Assembly (NCBI GenBank): GCA_031732795.1
Contig: JAVMKC010000093.1
Coordinates: forward strand, 1-64,000
Source: Accumulibacter sp031732795
Lineage (GTDB): Bacteria > Pseudomonadota > Gammaproteobacteria > Burkholderiales > Rhodocyclaceae
Direction of reading: 5' to 3'
DNA length: 64,000 nucleotides
Position numbers and translations under genes: made by a program
The notes under the pieces: generated by a model
The model's database searches: none
Told to the model about the DNA's origin: nothing
Seen by the model: only the letters and a program-made list of their open reading frames with translations
Part shown: positions 46,928 through 56,191 of the stretch, piece by piece
Position numbering within the stretch: the first letter of the stretch is position 1
How the letters are laid out: each line of letters starts with the position of its first letter

Positions 46928-47089
46928 GTTGACGTCCGGGGCGGCACGGGTCGCCCGGATCGGCATCCGGGCCGTGCTGCAGTCGCCGGCTGCTCCGCTC
47001 ATCGTCCGCAGGTCGCGCGGATTCCCACGGTCGATCTTCGGAAGGCCATTCTTCGCCGCATCAGTTGGCGGAAATCGGCGGCGTCCGCA

Positions 47090-49771
47090 TTACTGGTCAG
47101 TGGCCAGAGCAGCGATCTTTTTACGCGTCTTCAGCACGTCCGGATGCTCGGCGCCGAGCACTCGCTCCCGATCCGGCAGCAGCGCCTGAAAGAGCGCCAG
47201 CGCCGCCGCCGGCTGGCCCGATTCNNNNNNNNNNNNNNNNNNNNNNNNNNNNNNNNNNNNNNNNNNNNNNNNNNNNNNNNNNNNNNNNNNNNNNNNNNNN
47301 NNNNNNNNNNNNNNNNNNNNNNNNATGTTGTTGCGCGTCGTCAGCACGTCCGGATGCTCGGCGCCGAGCACCCGCGCCTGATCCGGCAGCAGCGCCTGAA
47401 AGAGCGCCAGCGCCGCCGCCGGCTGGCCCGATTCGCCGGTCCAGGCGGCGATGTTGTTGCGCGTCGTCAGCACGTCCGGATGCTCGGCGCCGAGCACCCG
47501 CGCCTCATCCGGCAGCAGCGTCTGATAGAGCGCCAGCGCCGCCGCCGGCTGGCCCGATTCGCCGGTCCAGCAGGCGATGTTGCTGCGCGTCACCAGCACC
47601 TGCGGATGATCGGCGCCTAGCCGCTCGGTCAACCGCTCCTGCCAGCCCTGCCAGCGACGGAGGTTTTCCCGCGGGAACGGGGACTCCCGCCGAGCCAAGA
47701 CATAGACGATCGGCTCTGCCCAGCCGAGCGCCCAGCAATGGTCGGCTTCGCGCTGCAGGGCATAGCGCCAGGCCGGCGAACGGTGGTCGGGGTCGCCGTC
47801 GGCGGCTTCGGCGATCGCCTGCAGGAGGGCTGCGTGCGCCTGGCGCACGCCGTCGGCCTGGCTTTCGCCGACATGCTCGACCAGCCGCTGGTGAAAAAGG
47901 CCGAGCCGTTCCTCGCGCTCGCCTCTCTCGCCGTTTTCCGCGTCCGCCGCGCTCGCCAGCAGGCCGCCGAGCGCGGTCAGCGTCTGGCGCAGCGCCGTTT
48001 CGCTGGCCGGGCCGTCGAGCCGGGCGCTGGCGGCGAGCAGCAGTTCGATCGGCAGCAGCGGACCGGCGCCGGCGGCGGCCAGCGTCAGGTACACCGCCAG
48101 CCGCTGGCGGTCGGCGGGCAGTCCGGCGCGGCGGGCGAGGGTGTCGAAGGCGTCGCCGAGACGGCTGCGCCGGATGGTGCCGAGGTCGGCGGCGCTCAGC
48201 GCCGAGCCGTCGGCGTAGGCGTTGGCGAAGGTCGTGGCGACCAGCCAGTTGCCCGCCGCCTTGTCGATGATCACTTCGATCAGCGGCGCGGCGACCCGGC
48301 GGCGGCGCAAATAGGCGCCGATTTCGGCCGGCGCCGCGCCGCCCAGTGCCAGCCGTTGGCCGACCGGCGATGCGCTGCCCGGCCGGGCGGTGGTCAGCAG
48401 GCGCACGCCGGGCCGTGTGGCGAGCTCGGCCAGCGCTGCGAGCACCACCGGCCGGCTCGCCGGCGTCAGCCGTTCGAGGCTGTCGAGCAGCAGGGTCAGC
48501 GGCCGGGGGGCGTCGGCATCAGCGTCGAGCTGGCGCAGCGGGCCGAGCAGCGCTTGTTCGAGGATCGGCAGATTCTGGCGGGTCAGTGTCGGCGTGCATG
48601 CTTCGAACCGCGCCCGGGCGGCGGCGAAGCGCGGCTCGTCGGCGAGTTGCTGGCTCAGGCGGGTCGCCAGTTCGTCCGGCGAGCTGAGGTCGGTGATCGA
48701 GTAGCTGGCGTCGATCAGCCGTTCTTCGGCGAGGAGCAGGGAACGCGGCGGGCTGGGTCGGGGACGCCGGCCGGTTTCAGCCGGCGGCATTTCGGCCAAC
48801 GGCATTTCGGCCAGTGTTTGGCGCAGTGAACCCGGCCATTGGTGGAGGATCGCCGCCAGCGCCGATTTGCCGACGCCGGCGTCGCCGGTCAGCGTCAGGT
48901 GGGCGTGGTCGCGGTTCAGGCGGTCGATCACGTCGAGCAGCGCGGCGGTGGGCTGGTAATTGTCGACCAGCGCGGCGTCCAGCCCGGTGTGGCGGTTCCA
49001 GGGTCGGGCGGCGTTGCGGCTGACCCATAGCGTCTGGTTGAAGTGCAGCCGGGTGGTCTGCTGCCGGTGGCCGCGGGCGCGGTCGATCCGTTCGGCGATC
49101 CGGGCGCAGGACAGCGTTTCGGCCGGGTCGTCGCGGCAGCCCTGGCGGATGATGCGGATCAGCGCCCGGCTGAAGCCGAGATCGTAGGCGTCGCGCTGCG
49201 GGGCGGTGGCGGCGAGGATTTCGAAGGGCAGTCGGCCGTGCCGGTCGCGGACCCAGTCCCGGCCGGCATTGACCGCCGCGCCGCCGGCGCCGCAGGCGTC
49301 GAGCAGCAGGATCAATCCGTCGAGGCCGGGGCCGACGCGTTCGCCGATCAGCGACAGGATGTCGATGGCCGTATCGCTGCTCGGCCGCCCGGGATCGGCG
49401 TCCGTCGGCAACAGGTAGAATTTGCCGCCGGCGTGGTCGTCGGCTTGCAGACCGTGGCCGAGCCAGGCCAGCAGCAGCGTCGCCTGCTGGTTTTCGCAGA
49501 CCGCGAGCGCTTTGGCGATTGCCGCCTTGCCGGCGGCGACCGTCGGGTCGAGCAGCAGACCGGGCGGCGGCCGGAGTCGATCGACCGGTTCGCCGCGTTC
49601 GTCTCGTTCGTCTCGTTCGCCTGGCCCGCTGTCGTTGTCGATCGGCTGGCAGTCGCCGCAGCGGGGATCGCCGAGCAGGGCATGCAACTGGCGGGCCAGA
49701 TCGTCGAGTCCGGGCAGGAACGGCAACTGGTGGCATTGCGAGGCGAGAACCAGGGCGTAGCGCGGGTTCAT
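47090..49771 (-). CDS. Caspase-STAND-TPR conflict-type protein (contains assembly gap)
   Basis: At least 893 residues. N-terminal caspase-like peptidase: catalytic His106 in LLAWLGHGLQADD and Cys160 in ILLLDACGAGG. Then a STAND-type P-loop NTPase: Walker A GDAGVGKS (296-303), Walker B LTLLLDSLE (about 425-433). C-terminal kinesin-light-chain-like TPR repeats of 42 residues (ESGQPAAALALFQALLPDQA, RVLGAEHPDVLTTRNNIAAW). The repeats are nearly identical in DNA (126 bp) and contain a 100-N gap, so true length is unknown. The architecture is that of a stimulus-triggered protease: TPRs sense, STAND domain oligomerises, caspase cuts. It lies 41 bp after the alpha/beta hydrolase gene, probably one operon. 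Confidence 0.85.
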   Translation of the reverse strand: MNPRYALVLASQCHQLPFLPGLDDLARQLHALLGDPRCGDCQPIDNDSGPGERDERDERGEPVDRLRPPPGLLLDPTVAAGKAAIAKALAVCENQQATLLLAWLGHGLQADDHAGGKFYLLPTDADPGRPSSDTAIDILSLIGERVGPGLDGLILLLDACGAGGAAVNAGRDWVRDRHGRLPFEILAATAPQRDAYDLGFSRALIRIIRQGCRDDPAETLSCARIAERIDRARGHRQQTTRLHFNQTLWVSRNAARPWNRHTGLDAALVDNYQPTAALLDVIDRLNRDHAHLTLTGDAGVGKSALAAILHQWPGSLRQTLAEMPLAEMPPAETGRRPRPSPPRSLLLAEERLIDASYSITDLSSPDELATRLSQQLADEPRFAAARARFEACTPTLTRQNLPILEQALLGPLRQLDADADAPRPLTLLLDSLERLTPASRPVVLAALAELATRPGVRLLTTARPGSASPVGQRLALGGAAPAEIGAYLRRRRVAAPLIEVIIDKAAGNWLVATTFANAYADGSALSAADLGTIRRSRLGDAFDTLARRAGLPADRQRLAVYLTLAAAGAGPLLPIELLLAASARLDGPASETALRQTLTALGGLLASAADAENGERGEREERLGLFHQRLVEHVGESQADGVRQAHAALLQAIAEAADGDPDHRSPAWRYALQREADHCWALGWAEPIVYVLARRESPFPRENLRRWQGWQERLTERLGADHPQVLVTRSNIACWTGESGQPAAALALYQTLLPDEARVLGAEHPDVLTTRNNIAAWTGESGQPAAALALFQALLPDQARVLGAEHPDVLTTRNNXXXXXXXXXXXXXXXXXXXXXXXXXXXXXXXXXXESGQPAAALALFQALLPDRERVLGAEHPDVLKTRKKIAALATDQ
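47098..47590 (-). repeat. 126-bp tandem TPR-coding repeats
   Basis: Near-identical 126-bp units, each encoding a 42-residue TPR, seen at about 47340-47465 and 47466-47591 and, partly, to the left of the N run. The high identity suggests recent expansion or gene conversion and explains the collapsed assembly. Confidence 0.85.
47225..47324. other. Assembly gap of 100 N
   Basis: Exactly 100 N, the usual placeholder for a gap of unknown size. The flanks are copies of the same repeat: GATT/C before it and ATGTTGTTGCGCG after it are 16 bp apart in intact units. The real number of repeats in the gene cannot be known from this sequence. Confidence 0.98.
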
Positions 49772-49812
49772 GGCATGCTTTGGTGGTGGAGGATTGAAAT
49801 GAGGCCGGGAGT

Positions 49813-50763
49813 TCAGGCGTCGGCGTCGAGGGTCTGGCCGATCGGGCGACCGACTTCGATTTTGCCGAGGTAGCGCTCGGCGCCGTGCGCGTCGCGCTGG
49901 TTGTCGACCCGCATGCCGCTTTCGAAAACCGCGTCGGCCGGCCGGTCGTGGCCGAACAGCGGGCCGAGATCGCTTTGCGCGGCGATGTAGTCGTCGCGGT
50001 CGGCGACGTTCACCCAGCGCCGTAGCCGCGGCGGAAAGCCGGGCGGCGGCCGCAGGCGTTCATGAACGATCCGCCGCAGGCCGAGCGGCGAACCGAGGGT
50101 GATCAGCAGCGGCAGCGGTCGGGAGGGAAACAGGGCATGCGCCGCCTCGTAGGCGACGACCGAGCCCAGCGAGTGGCCGATGAGGAGGCGGGTCTCGTCG
50201 TCCACGCAGGCGGCAACCCGCGCCTGCACCGTCTGGCGGACGGTATCGTCGGTCAGATAGCGGCTGACCTGGCTCAGCGCGCGGGCGAAAAAGCGTGAAG
50301 CCACGGCGAAGCCGACCTCAGACAGTCCCGGCACGCGGCTCAGGCTGTCGATCGCCCGGCGCAGCACGTTGCCGGCGCCTTGCGCCTGTTCGCCGGCGGC
50401 GGCGCCGCGTAGCGCCTGCAGTTCCTGCACGGCGAGGCGGCGGGTGGCCGGCATCGTTGCCCGTTCGGCGGCTTCTTCGAGCCAGGCGCGGGCCAGCGCC
50501 TCGCACAGCGCTTCCTGTTCGTCGGTCAGCGGCGTGTCGCCGGCCGAGCCTTGCGCGCCGGGGTCGAGAAACAGGTCGCCGTAGAAGGCCATCCGCGCCT
50601 CGATCCGCTGCGGCAGGCCGCGCGCCAGTTGCAGCCGGTCGGCGATCGCCGGATAGCCGGCGTTGCGCACGCCGCCGGCCAGCGCCGGCAGCCAGCGCGC
50701 CTCCAGCGCATCGGCGCTCCATTGCTGCTGATCGATACCGTGGATCAGGACCAGTGCGGGCAT
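49813..50763 (-). CDS. Alpha/beta hydrolase (lipase/PGAP1-like), partner of the caspase-STAND gene
   Basis: 316 residues from the ATG at 50763 (TCTGGAGACC upstream). Starts directly on the first strand, MPALVLIHGID, with the oxyanion HG. Nucleophile elbow LLIGHSLGSVVAYEAA with Ser198; ITLGSPLG strand; a likely His in DLGPLFGHD or the C-terminal EIE region is unclear. It has no signal peptide, so it is cytoplasmic. The long helical insertion (residues ~75-175) between strands is unusual. It is 41 bp upstream of the caspase-STAND-TPR gene on the same strand. Possibly a second effector (lipase) or a substrate of the caspase; inference only. Confidence 0.8.
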   Translation of the reverse strand: MPALVLIHGIDQQQWSADALEARWLPALAGGVRNAGYPAIADRLQLARGLPQRIEARMAFYGDLFLDPGAQGSAGDTPLTDEQEALCEALARAWLEEAAERATMPATRRLAVQELQALRGAAAGEQAQGAGNVLRRAIDSLSRVPGLSEVGFAVASRFFARALSQVSRYLTDDTVRQTVQARVAACVDDETRLLIGHSLGSVVAYEAAHALFPSRPLPLLITLGSPLGLRRIVHERLRPPPGFPPRLRRWVNVADRDDYIAAQSDLGPLFGHDRPADAVFESGMRVDNQRDAHGAERYLGKIEVGRPIGQTLDADA

Positions 50764-51311
50764 GGGAATGGTCTCCAGAGGGGGCGGCACGGGTGAAAAA
50801 AGGAGGCGACGAGGGAGCGGTTCCGCCGCAGGGATGGCGAAAAACCCTTCAGGAAAATAGCATGGCCAGCCGCTGGCCGACAAGCGCCGTCGTCCTGGCG
50901 CGAACTGGTTTTGGCCGGGTCAATCGACTGATTTTAATGATGGCGGTGTGCGTCGTAACGACATTCTGCCGGCCACAGCCAGGCACACGGTTCAGCGGCC
51001 CCTGATTTCGACGCGGCCATGGTGGCCGGCGAAATCCATCTCCGTGATCTGCTGGCGGCCGGCGGCCGGGCGGTTGATCTGCTGGCCGTCGATCCTAAAA
51101 AAAACGCCGCTCTCCCCGCCTCGGGATAGCTACGGTTTTTTGGGGCCAATCACGCCACGGAACGCCACGGACCGTGAGGAGGCTCAGCCTCGCCATCGCC
51201 ACGATCTGCAGCCAGTCGCGACGTCGAGGTGCTCTGCGAAATAGAGAAACGTTGCTACGCAAGACCAAAATCCGCCAGACGACTTGCGGCCACGGAGCGG
51301 GCAGTTGATCG
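50764..51311. other. Intergenic region with possible coding remnant
   Basis: About 550 bp upstream of the hydrolase gene. A plus-strand open frame without a clear start, about 50955-51128, reads protein-like sequence (MVAGEIHLRDLLAAGGRAVD, then LLAVDPKKNAALPASG and a stop). It may be the tail of a lost gene; not recognised. The promoter of the hydrolase-caspase operon should lie near 50780-50900. Confidence 0.35.
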
Positions 51312-52040
51312 TCAACGAACAATGAATTGGGTCAGCGGCGCCAGATCCGTGCTGCCGATGGGTTCGAAGGCGGTGAAATGAAGGTCGGCGAGAACCTTGC
51401 GGCCTGAGGGGTCGTCGTGCATATGGCACAGGATCTCCTGCACGGCGTCGCGCTTGTCGGCCCACTCCGGGCTGATCATGAAGCAATGGAAGGCGTGCCC
51501 TCCCCGACTCTCGGCCAGCACCTGCAACTGGTCGCGCGACGAGGTGGCCAAGCCGGTCCAGGTTTCGTTGAAGACGAAACCGAGGTCGGCGGCGTCGTTG
51601 ATTACCGCGCCGACGACGTTGAGATGATTGCCGACGAATTTGAAGCTGACTTGGTTGGCATCGATGCCCAGCGCCGGCAGCAAGCCAAGCCCCAGGAAAT
51701 GAATGATCAGTTTGTCGGTCGCACTTGCCACCCGCGGTTGAGCGGGTACGGGGGCGCCGATCCGTGCGACGAGCAGGGTTTCATCCTCGACCCCGACCGG
51801 CCGGGCGATCGGCAGGTAGCCTTTTTCCCGGAGGAAACAATCGGCGCTGTACGGATTGGCGTAAACGAGGTGACATCCGACGTCCAGTACGCGTTGCCGT
51901 TCGACCAGGAAATTGTCCTGGGGCTCGAAGTGAATTCCGACGCCCAGCTTGCGTTGCATGTACGTATTGATCGTGAACCAGCCGAGGAGATTCTTGGCGG
52001 TATCGTGCGGGCAAACGCTGAATTGAAATTGACTCGGCAC
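51312..52040 (-). CDS. PhnD-like phosphate/phosphonate-type binding protein without signal peptide
   Basis: 242 residues. Family strings FSVCPHDTAKNLLGWFTINTYMQRKLG, VLDVGCHLVYANPYSADCFLREKGYLPIARP, and DLGFVFNETWTGLA match the PhnD / ABC-type phosphate-phosphonate binding fold. There is no signal peptide or lipobox, so it should be cytoplasmic, unlike transport proteins, and no permease or ATPase is nearby. Such forms are often ligand-sensing modules. Upstream of it on the same strand lies the PaaK-type gene. Confidence 0.75.
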   Translation of the reverse strand: MPSQFQFSVCPHDTAKNLLGWFTINTYMQRKLGVGIHFEPQDNFLVERQRVLDVGCHLVYANPYSADCFLREKGYLPIARPVGVEDETLLVARIGAPVPAQPRVASATDKLIIHFLGLGLLPALGIDANQVSFKFVGNHLNVVGAVINDAADLGFVFNETWTGLATSSRDQLQVLAESRGGHAFHCFMISPEWADKRDAVQEILCHMHDDPSGRKVLADLHFTAFEPIGSTDLAPLTQFIVR

Positions 52041-52149
52041 CAGGGTCCTTCAAGAGTGGAAATCAAAAAATCACCGCGGCTTGGACTGCCAAAACGTTGC
52101 TCCCGATCAGGGCGGCTGTGTCGTCCCGGTCGGAACACGGGTGCATCGA

Positions 52150-53448
52150 TCAGGTCCGCCGCAGTTCCCGCACGCGGATCGCTTTGCCCTCGGACTGCGG
52201 CAGGGTTTCCGGTGGCAGCAGTTTGACGATGGGGGTAACCAGGGTTTCGTCGCGAATCTGCCGGGTCAGCAGCGCCGTCAACCAAGCCAAGCGATGGCTG
52301 TCGGTGCTATCGACGCCACGGGCGATTTCGGCTTCGACGATCAGTTCGTCTACGCCATCGATGGTTTCAAGAGTGATCAGATAATTGCTTCCCAGATCGG
52401 GAATTCTCATCAACACGCCTTCGACCTGCATGGGAAAGATGTTACAGCCTTTGACGATGAACATGTCGTCGTTGCGGCCGGTAATGCGGTCGAGTCGGAC
52501 ATGCGTTCGTCCGCAGGAACACGGTCCGGGCAGAATCCGCGTCAGATCTCCGGTACGAAAGCGCAGCAAAGGCATCGCCTGACGGTCGAGAGTGGTCATC
52601 ACCAACTCGCCGATTTCGCCGTCTGCCACCGGTTCCAGAGTGTTGGGATTGACGATTTCAACAAAGAAAGCGTCTTCCCAGACGTGCAGGCCGTTCTGTT
52701 TGGTGCATTCGAAGGCCACCCCGGGACCATTCATTTCCGAGAGCCCGAAGGAGTTGTAGGCTTTGACTCCGAAAAGAGCTTCGATGCGTTGGCGCTGTTC
52801 TTCACTGTGCGGTTCGGCGCCGATGATGAACGTGTGCAGTTCGGTGTTCTTCCGCGGGTCGAAACCTTCCTGCTCCATCACTTCGGCCAGCCGATGGACG
52901 TAACTCGGGATGGCATGCACGGCATTGGTACCGTAATCGCGCATCAGTTTGATTTGACGTTGGCTGTTGCCGGCCCCCGCGGGTATGGTCAGGCAGCCCA
53001 GTCGTTCGGCGCCGTACTGGAAGCCGAGCCCGCCGGTGAACAACCCGTAACCGCAGATATTCTGAAAAACGTCGTTTGACCGTACGCCGACCGAATACAA
53101 GGAACGGGCCATCAGATTGGTCCAGGCGTCGATGTCGTGCCGGTCATGGAATACCGCCGTGGGATTGCCGGTGGTGCCGCTCGAGCTGTGCAGCCGGATG
53201 ACGTCGGATTTGGCGACGCTGAGCATGCCGTAAGGAAAGCTGTCGCGCAGATCCTGTTTGGTGGTGAACGGCAGTTTCTGAAGGTCGGACAGCGTGTTGA
53301 TCGAATCTGCCGTCAGATTCAACTGCCGGAACAATGCCCCATAGTACGTCGATCGATTCGCCTGACGAATGGTCTGTTGCAAGCGGGCCAGTTGCAGGGC
53401 AGCCAGATTCGGGCGGGACATCGTTTCGATTTCACGTTCCCAGTACAT
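52150..53448 (-). CDS. paaK: Phenylacetate-CoA ligase family protein
   Basis: 432 residues, usual length. Adenylate-forming enzyme: start MYWEREIETMSRPNLAALQL as in PaaK, P-loop LHSSSGTTGNPTAVFHD, then YNSFGLSEMNGPGVAFEC, and the hinge/C-terminal GRNDDMFIVKGCNIFPMQVE. Activates phenylacetate or a related aryl acid to its CoA thioester. No paa catabolic genes are adjacent, so the substrate may be another aromatic acid (for example an indoleacetate- or benzoate-type compound). Confidence 0.9.
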   Translation of the reverse strand: MYWEREIETMSRPNLAALQLARLQQTIRQANRSTYYGALFRQLNLTADSINTLSDLQKLPFTTKQDLRDSFPYGMLSVAKSDVIRLHSSSGTTGNPTAVFHDRHDIDAWTNLMARSLYSVGVRSNDVFQNICGYGLFTGGLGFQYGAERLGCLTIPAGAGNSQRQIKLMRDYGTNAVHAIPSYVHRLAEVMEQEGFDPRKNTELHTFIIGAEPHSEEQRQRIEALFGVKAYNSFGLSEMNGPGVAFECTKQNGLHVWEDAFFVEIVNPNTLEPVADGEIGELVMTTLDRQAMPLLRFRTGDLTRILPGPCSCGRTHVRLDRITGRNDDMFIVKGCNIFPMQVEGVLMRIPDLGSNYLITLETIDGVDELIVEAEIARGVDSTDSHRLAWLTALLTRQIRDETLVTPIVKLLPPETLPQSEGKAIRVRELRRT

Positions 53449-53504
53449 AAGTGCCGAGAGTCTCCAGGTAATGTTTTTGTCGGTTTGGCGAACTTCGAGC
53501 CAAG

Positions 53505-53984
53505 TCAGCTCAGGGGTTCGATGAGGGTCACGGCTTCGGTGGCGATCCCTTGACCACGACCGACCGCGCCGAGCCGCTCGGCCGTTTTGGCTTTAACGTT
53601 GACACAATTTTCAGAAACCTGCAAATCGGCGGCAATATTGGCGACCATCTGCGGCAGATAGGGCGCCATTCGCGGTTGCTGGGCGATGATCGTCGAATCG
53701 ACGTTGCCGACACGCCAGCCGGATTGGTGCAGCAAGGCCACCGTCGCCCGAAGCAGTTGTCGGCTGTCGGCACCACGATAGCGTTCGTCGCTGTCGGGAA
53801 AGTGGCGACCGATGTCGCCCAGCGCCGCCGCACCAAGCAGCGCATCGATAATCGCGTGCAATAGCGCATCGGCATCGGAGTGGCCGAGCAGCCCCAGGCG
53901 GAAAGGAATCCGCACGCCACCGAGAATCAACGGACGCCCGGGGACCAGCGCGTGAATGTCGCAACCTTGGCCGATGCGGATCAT
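53505..53984 (-). CDS. ispF: 2-C-methyl-D-erythritol 2,4-cyclodiphosphate synthase
   Basis: 159 residues, standard. RIGQGCDIHALVPGRPLILGG with the zinc Asp-x-His pair (DIH), LGLLGHSDADALLHAI, IGRHFPDSD and GQGIATEAVTLI. Fifth step of the MEP isoprenoid pathway. Start overlaps the ispD stop by 4 bp. Confidence 0.97.
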   Translation of the reverse strand: MIRIGQGCDIHALVPGRPLILGGVRIPFRLGLLGHSDADALLHAIIDALLGAAALGDIGRHFPDSDERYRGADSRQLLRATVALLHQSGWRVGNVDSTIIAQQPRMAPYLPQMVANIAADLQVSENCVNVKAKTAERLGAVGRGQGIATEAVTLIEPLS

Positions 53985-54679
53985 TCGTTGCCGTGGATCT
54001 GGAGTTGCAGGATCATTTCCGCCAACTGGAGATCGGCGGCATAGGTCACTTTGAGATTCCCCGTCTCGCCGATTACCAGATATGGGCGATGGCCGGCGGC
54101 TTCAACCGCCGATGCTTCGTCCGTTCCGCCCGGGTAGTCGGCCAAGGCCTGTGCCAAAAGACCGTAACGGAACATTTGTGGTGTCTGCGCCTGCCACAAC
54201 CCGTCGCGCGGTTCGGTGCACAGCACGCGCCGTCGATCGTCGGCGCGCTTGAGGGTATCGGCGACCGGTACGGCGAGCAAACCGCCGACCGGATCGTCGG
54301 CCAACTGGTCGCACAAGGCCGACAACATTGCCGGTGACAGACAGGGGCGGGCCGCGTCATGCACCAGCACCCAATCCGCGTCGGCGGCGACGGTCGCCGC
54401 CGCTCGCAGACCATTGCGAACGCTGTCGTAGCGGCTGGCGCCGCCGCAATAGAGCGTTTCGAGTTTATGTCCGAGGGAACTCCAGTCGTAGCGTCGCCAA
54501 TGCGTGTCGTCTGGAGAGAGGACCACCCATACCCGTTGAATGTGCTCACAACGGCACAGGGTCGCCAGGCTGTGGTAGATCATCGGCCGGCCGGCCAGTC
54601 GCTGGTACTGCTTGGGGGTTTCGCCGCCGAATCGGGAGCCGCTGCCGGCTGCGGGAACGATTGCGAAGTAACTGTTCAT
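53981..54679 (-). CDS. ispD: 2-C-methyl-D-erythritol 4-phosphate cytidylyltransferase
   Basis: 232 residues. Nucleotide-binding start YFAIVPAAGSGSRFGGETPKQYQRLAGRPM, then WVLVHDAARPCLS and GTDEASAVEAAGH, all diagnostic of IspD. Third step of the MEP pathway. ispD-ispF overlap (ATGA) shows coupled translation. Divergent from the Memo-AMMECR1 gene. Confidence 0.97.
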   Translation of the reverse strand: MNSYFAIVPAAGSGSRFGGETPKQYQRLAGRPMIYHSLATLCRCEHIQRVWVVLSPDDTHWRRYDWSSLGHKLETLYCGGASRYDSVRNGLRAAATVAADADWVLVHDAARPCLSPAMLSALCDQLADDPVGGLLAVPVADTLKRADDRRRVLCTEPRDGLWQAQTPQMFRYGLLAQALADYPGGTDEASAVEAAGHRPYLVIGETGNLKVTYAADLQLAEMILQLQIHGNE

Positions 54680-54799
54680 CGGTTAATTTTAACTAATTAT
54701 CGCCATCGATTGATCACTCGCGTCAGACACCGGTTCACCGTTGCTGGGACCCGGGATTACAATCGGACGATTGGCAGGCCACTCCATGGGGGACCGCTC

Positions 54800-56191
54800 G
54801 TGACTGCTTCTACCGCCTCCACCAACTCCGTCCGTCCGGCAGCCGTCGCCGGCATGTTCTATCCCGATGCGGCAGAGATTTTGGCACGCGATTTGCGGGC
54901 TTTCCTCGCGCGCTCGTCCGGCGCTCGGTCGCCGCGTCCGCCGAAAGCGGTGATCGTTCCGCATGCCGGCTACATTTATTCGGGAGCGACCGCGGCAGCG
55001 GTGTATGCGTCATTGGCCGGCGCGTGTGACGTCATTCGTCGGGTGGTTCTGCTCGGTCCGTGCCATCGGGTGGCCATCGACGGTCTGGCGTTGCCATCGG
55101 TCAGCGGTTTCGCCACGCCGCTGGGCGTGGTGCCGCTCGATCAGGCGGCGCTGACGATGCTGCGCGCCTTGCCGCAAGTGACGGTCAGCGACGCGGCACA
55201 TGCGTTGGAACATTCGCTCGAAGTGCAATTGCCTTTTCTGCAGACGGTATTGGCGCCGTTTACGCTGGTGCCGCTGGCTGTCGGCCGGGCAACGCCGATC
55301 CAGGTTGCCGAAGTCATCGACACGCTGTGGGGAGGCGAGGAAACGCTGATCGTCGTCAGTTCCGATCTGTCGCATTATCTTTCGTACGCCGAGTCCCAAA
55401 AAATCGATCAGCTTACTGCTGAACAGATCCTGACGTTGCGGCCCCACATCGAGCACCAGCAGGCTTGTGGCGCGACGCCGGTCAATGGTTTGCTGCTGGC
55501 GGCGGCCAAACATCGACTGCAGCCACGCTTGGTTGCCTTGTGCAATTCCGGCGACACCGCCGGTGACAAGCGGCGGGTAGTCGGCTACGGGGCGTTCACT
55601 TTCGCCGCCGAACGCGGGAATGATGTGGCGAATGTCCGTGCCGAGGGGCTGGGTCGAGCCTTGCTCGCTGTTGCGCGCAACGCCATCGGCGAGCGTTTCG
55701 GCATTGCTGGACAGTCCGTCCCTGCGCTAGACGATCCGTCGGCATTGACCGCGACCGGAGCGACTTTCGTCACCCTGACGCAGAACGGCCGTTTGCGCGG
55801 CTGCATCGGCAGTCTCCAGGCGCACCGGCCGCTCAACCGTGACGTGGCCGAAAACGCCATTGCCGCCGCGTTTCACGACCGCCGTTTTCCCCCGCTCACC
55901 GAAGACGAATGGGCGCGCACCCGGGTGGAAGTGTCGCTGCTGACGCCGGCGACACCACTGCCCGCCAGCAGCGAGGACGAAGCGATCGCTGTTTTGCGTC
56001 CTGGTGTCGATGGGGTGATTCTCAGTTGCGGCACTCGGCGGGCCACTTTTCTGCCTCAAGTCTGGCAGCAGTTGCCGGACGCACGCCAATTCCTTGGCCA
56101 ACTCAAACTCAAAGCCGGCTTGCCGGCCGATTTCTGGAGCGATCAATTGCGTCTCGAACGGTACGCCGTCGACAAATGGAGCGAGGAATGA
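54800..56191 (+). CDS. Fused Memo-like / AMMECR1 protein (AmmeMemoRadiSam B-A fusion)
   Basis: 463 residues from a GTG start at 54800 with GGGGGACC upstream. N-terminal Memo-like domain (about 10-270; VRPAAVAGMFYPDAAEIL, VIVPHAGYIYSGATAA, EHSLEVQLPFLQ, SSDLSHYLSYAES), a dioxygenase-like fold. C-terminal AMMECR1 domain (about 285-460) with its invariant LRGCIGSLQ. In many genomes these are separate proteins A and B of the AmmeMemoRadiSam system together with a radical-SAM protein; here A and B are fused and the radical-SAM gene overlaps the stop. Biological function of the system is unknown. Confidence 0.93.
   Translation: MTASTASTNSVRPAAVAGMFYPDAAEILARDLRAFLARSSGARSPRPPKAVIVPHAGYIYSGATAAAVYASLAGACDVIRRVVLLGPCHRVAIDGLALPSVSGFATPLGVVPLDQAALTMLRALPQVTVSDAAHALEHSLEVQLPFLQTVLAPFTLVPLAVGRATPIQVAEVIDTLWGGEETLIVVSSDLSHYLSYAESQKIDQLTAEQILTLRPHIEHQQACGATPVNGLLLAAAKHRLQPRLVALCNSGDTAGDKRRVVGYGAFTFAAERGNDVANVRAEGLGRALLAVARNAIGERFGIAGQSVPALDDPSALTATGATFVTLTQNGRLRGCIGSLQAHRPLNRDVAENAIAAAFHDRRFPPLTEDEWARTRVEVSLLTPATPLPASSEDEAIAVLRPGVDGVILSCGTRRATFLPQVWQQLPDARQFLGQLKLKAGLPADFWSDQLRLERYAVDKWSEE

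Noticed and set aside
47098..47590. Possible CRISPR array or integron-like repeats
   Set aside because: Units are contiguous, 126 bp, in frame and encode TPRs; no spacers.
47738..48829. 363-codon plus-strand frame antisense to the caspase-STAND gene
   Set aside because: Shadow of a gene whose own frame contains caspase, P-loop and TPR motifs.
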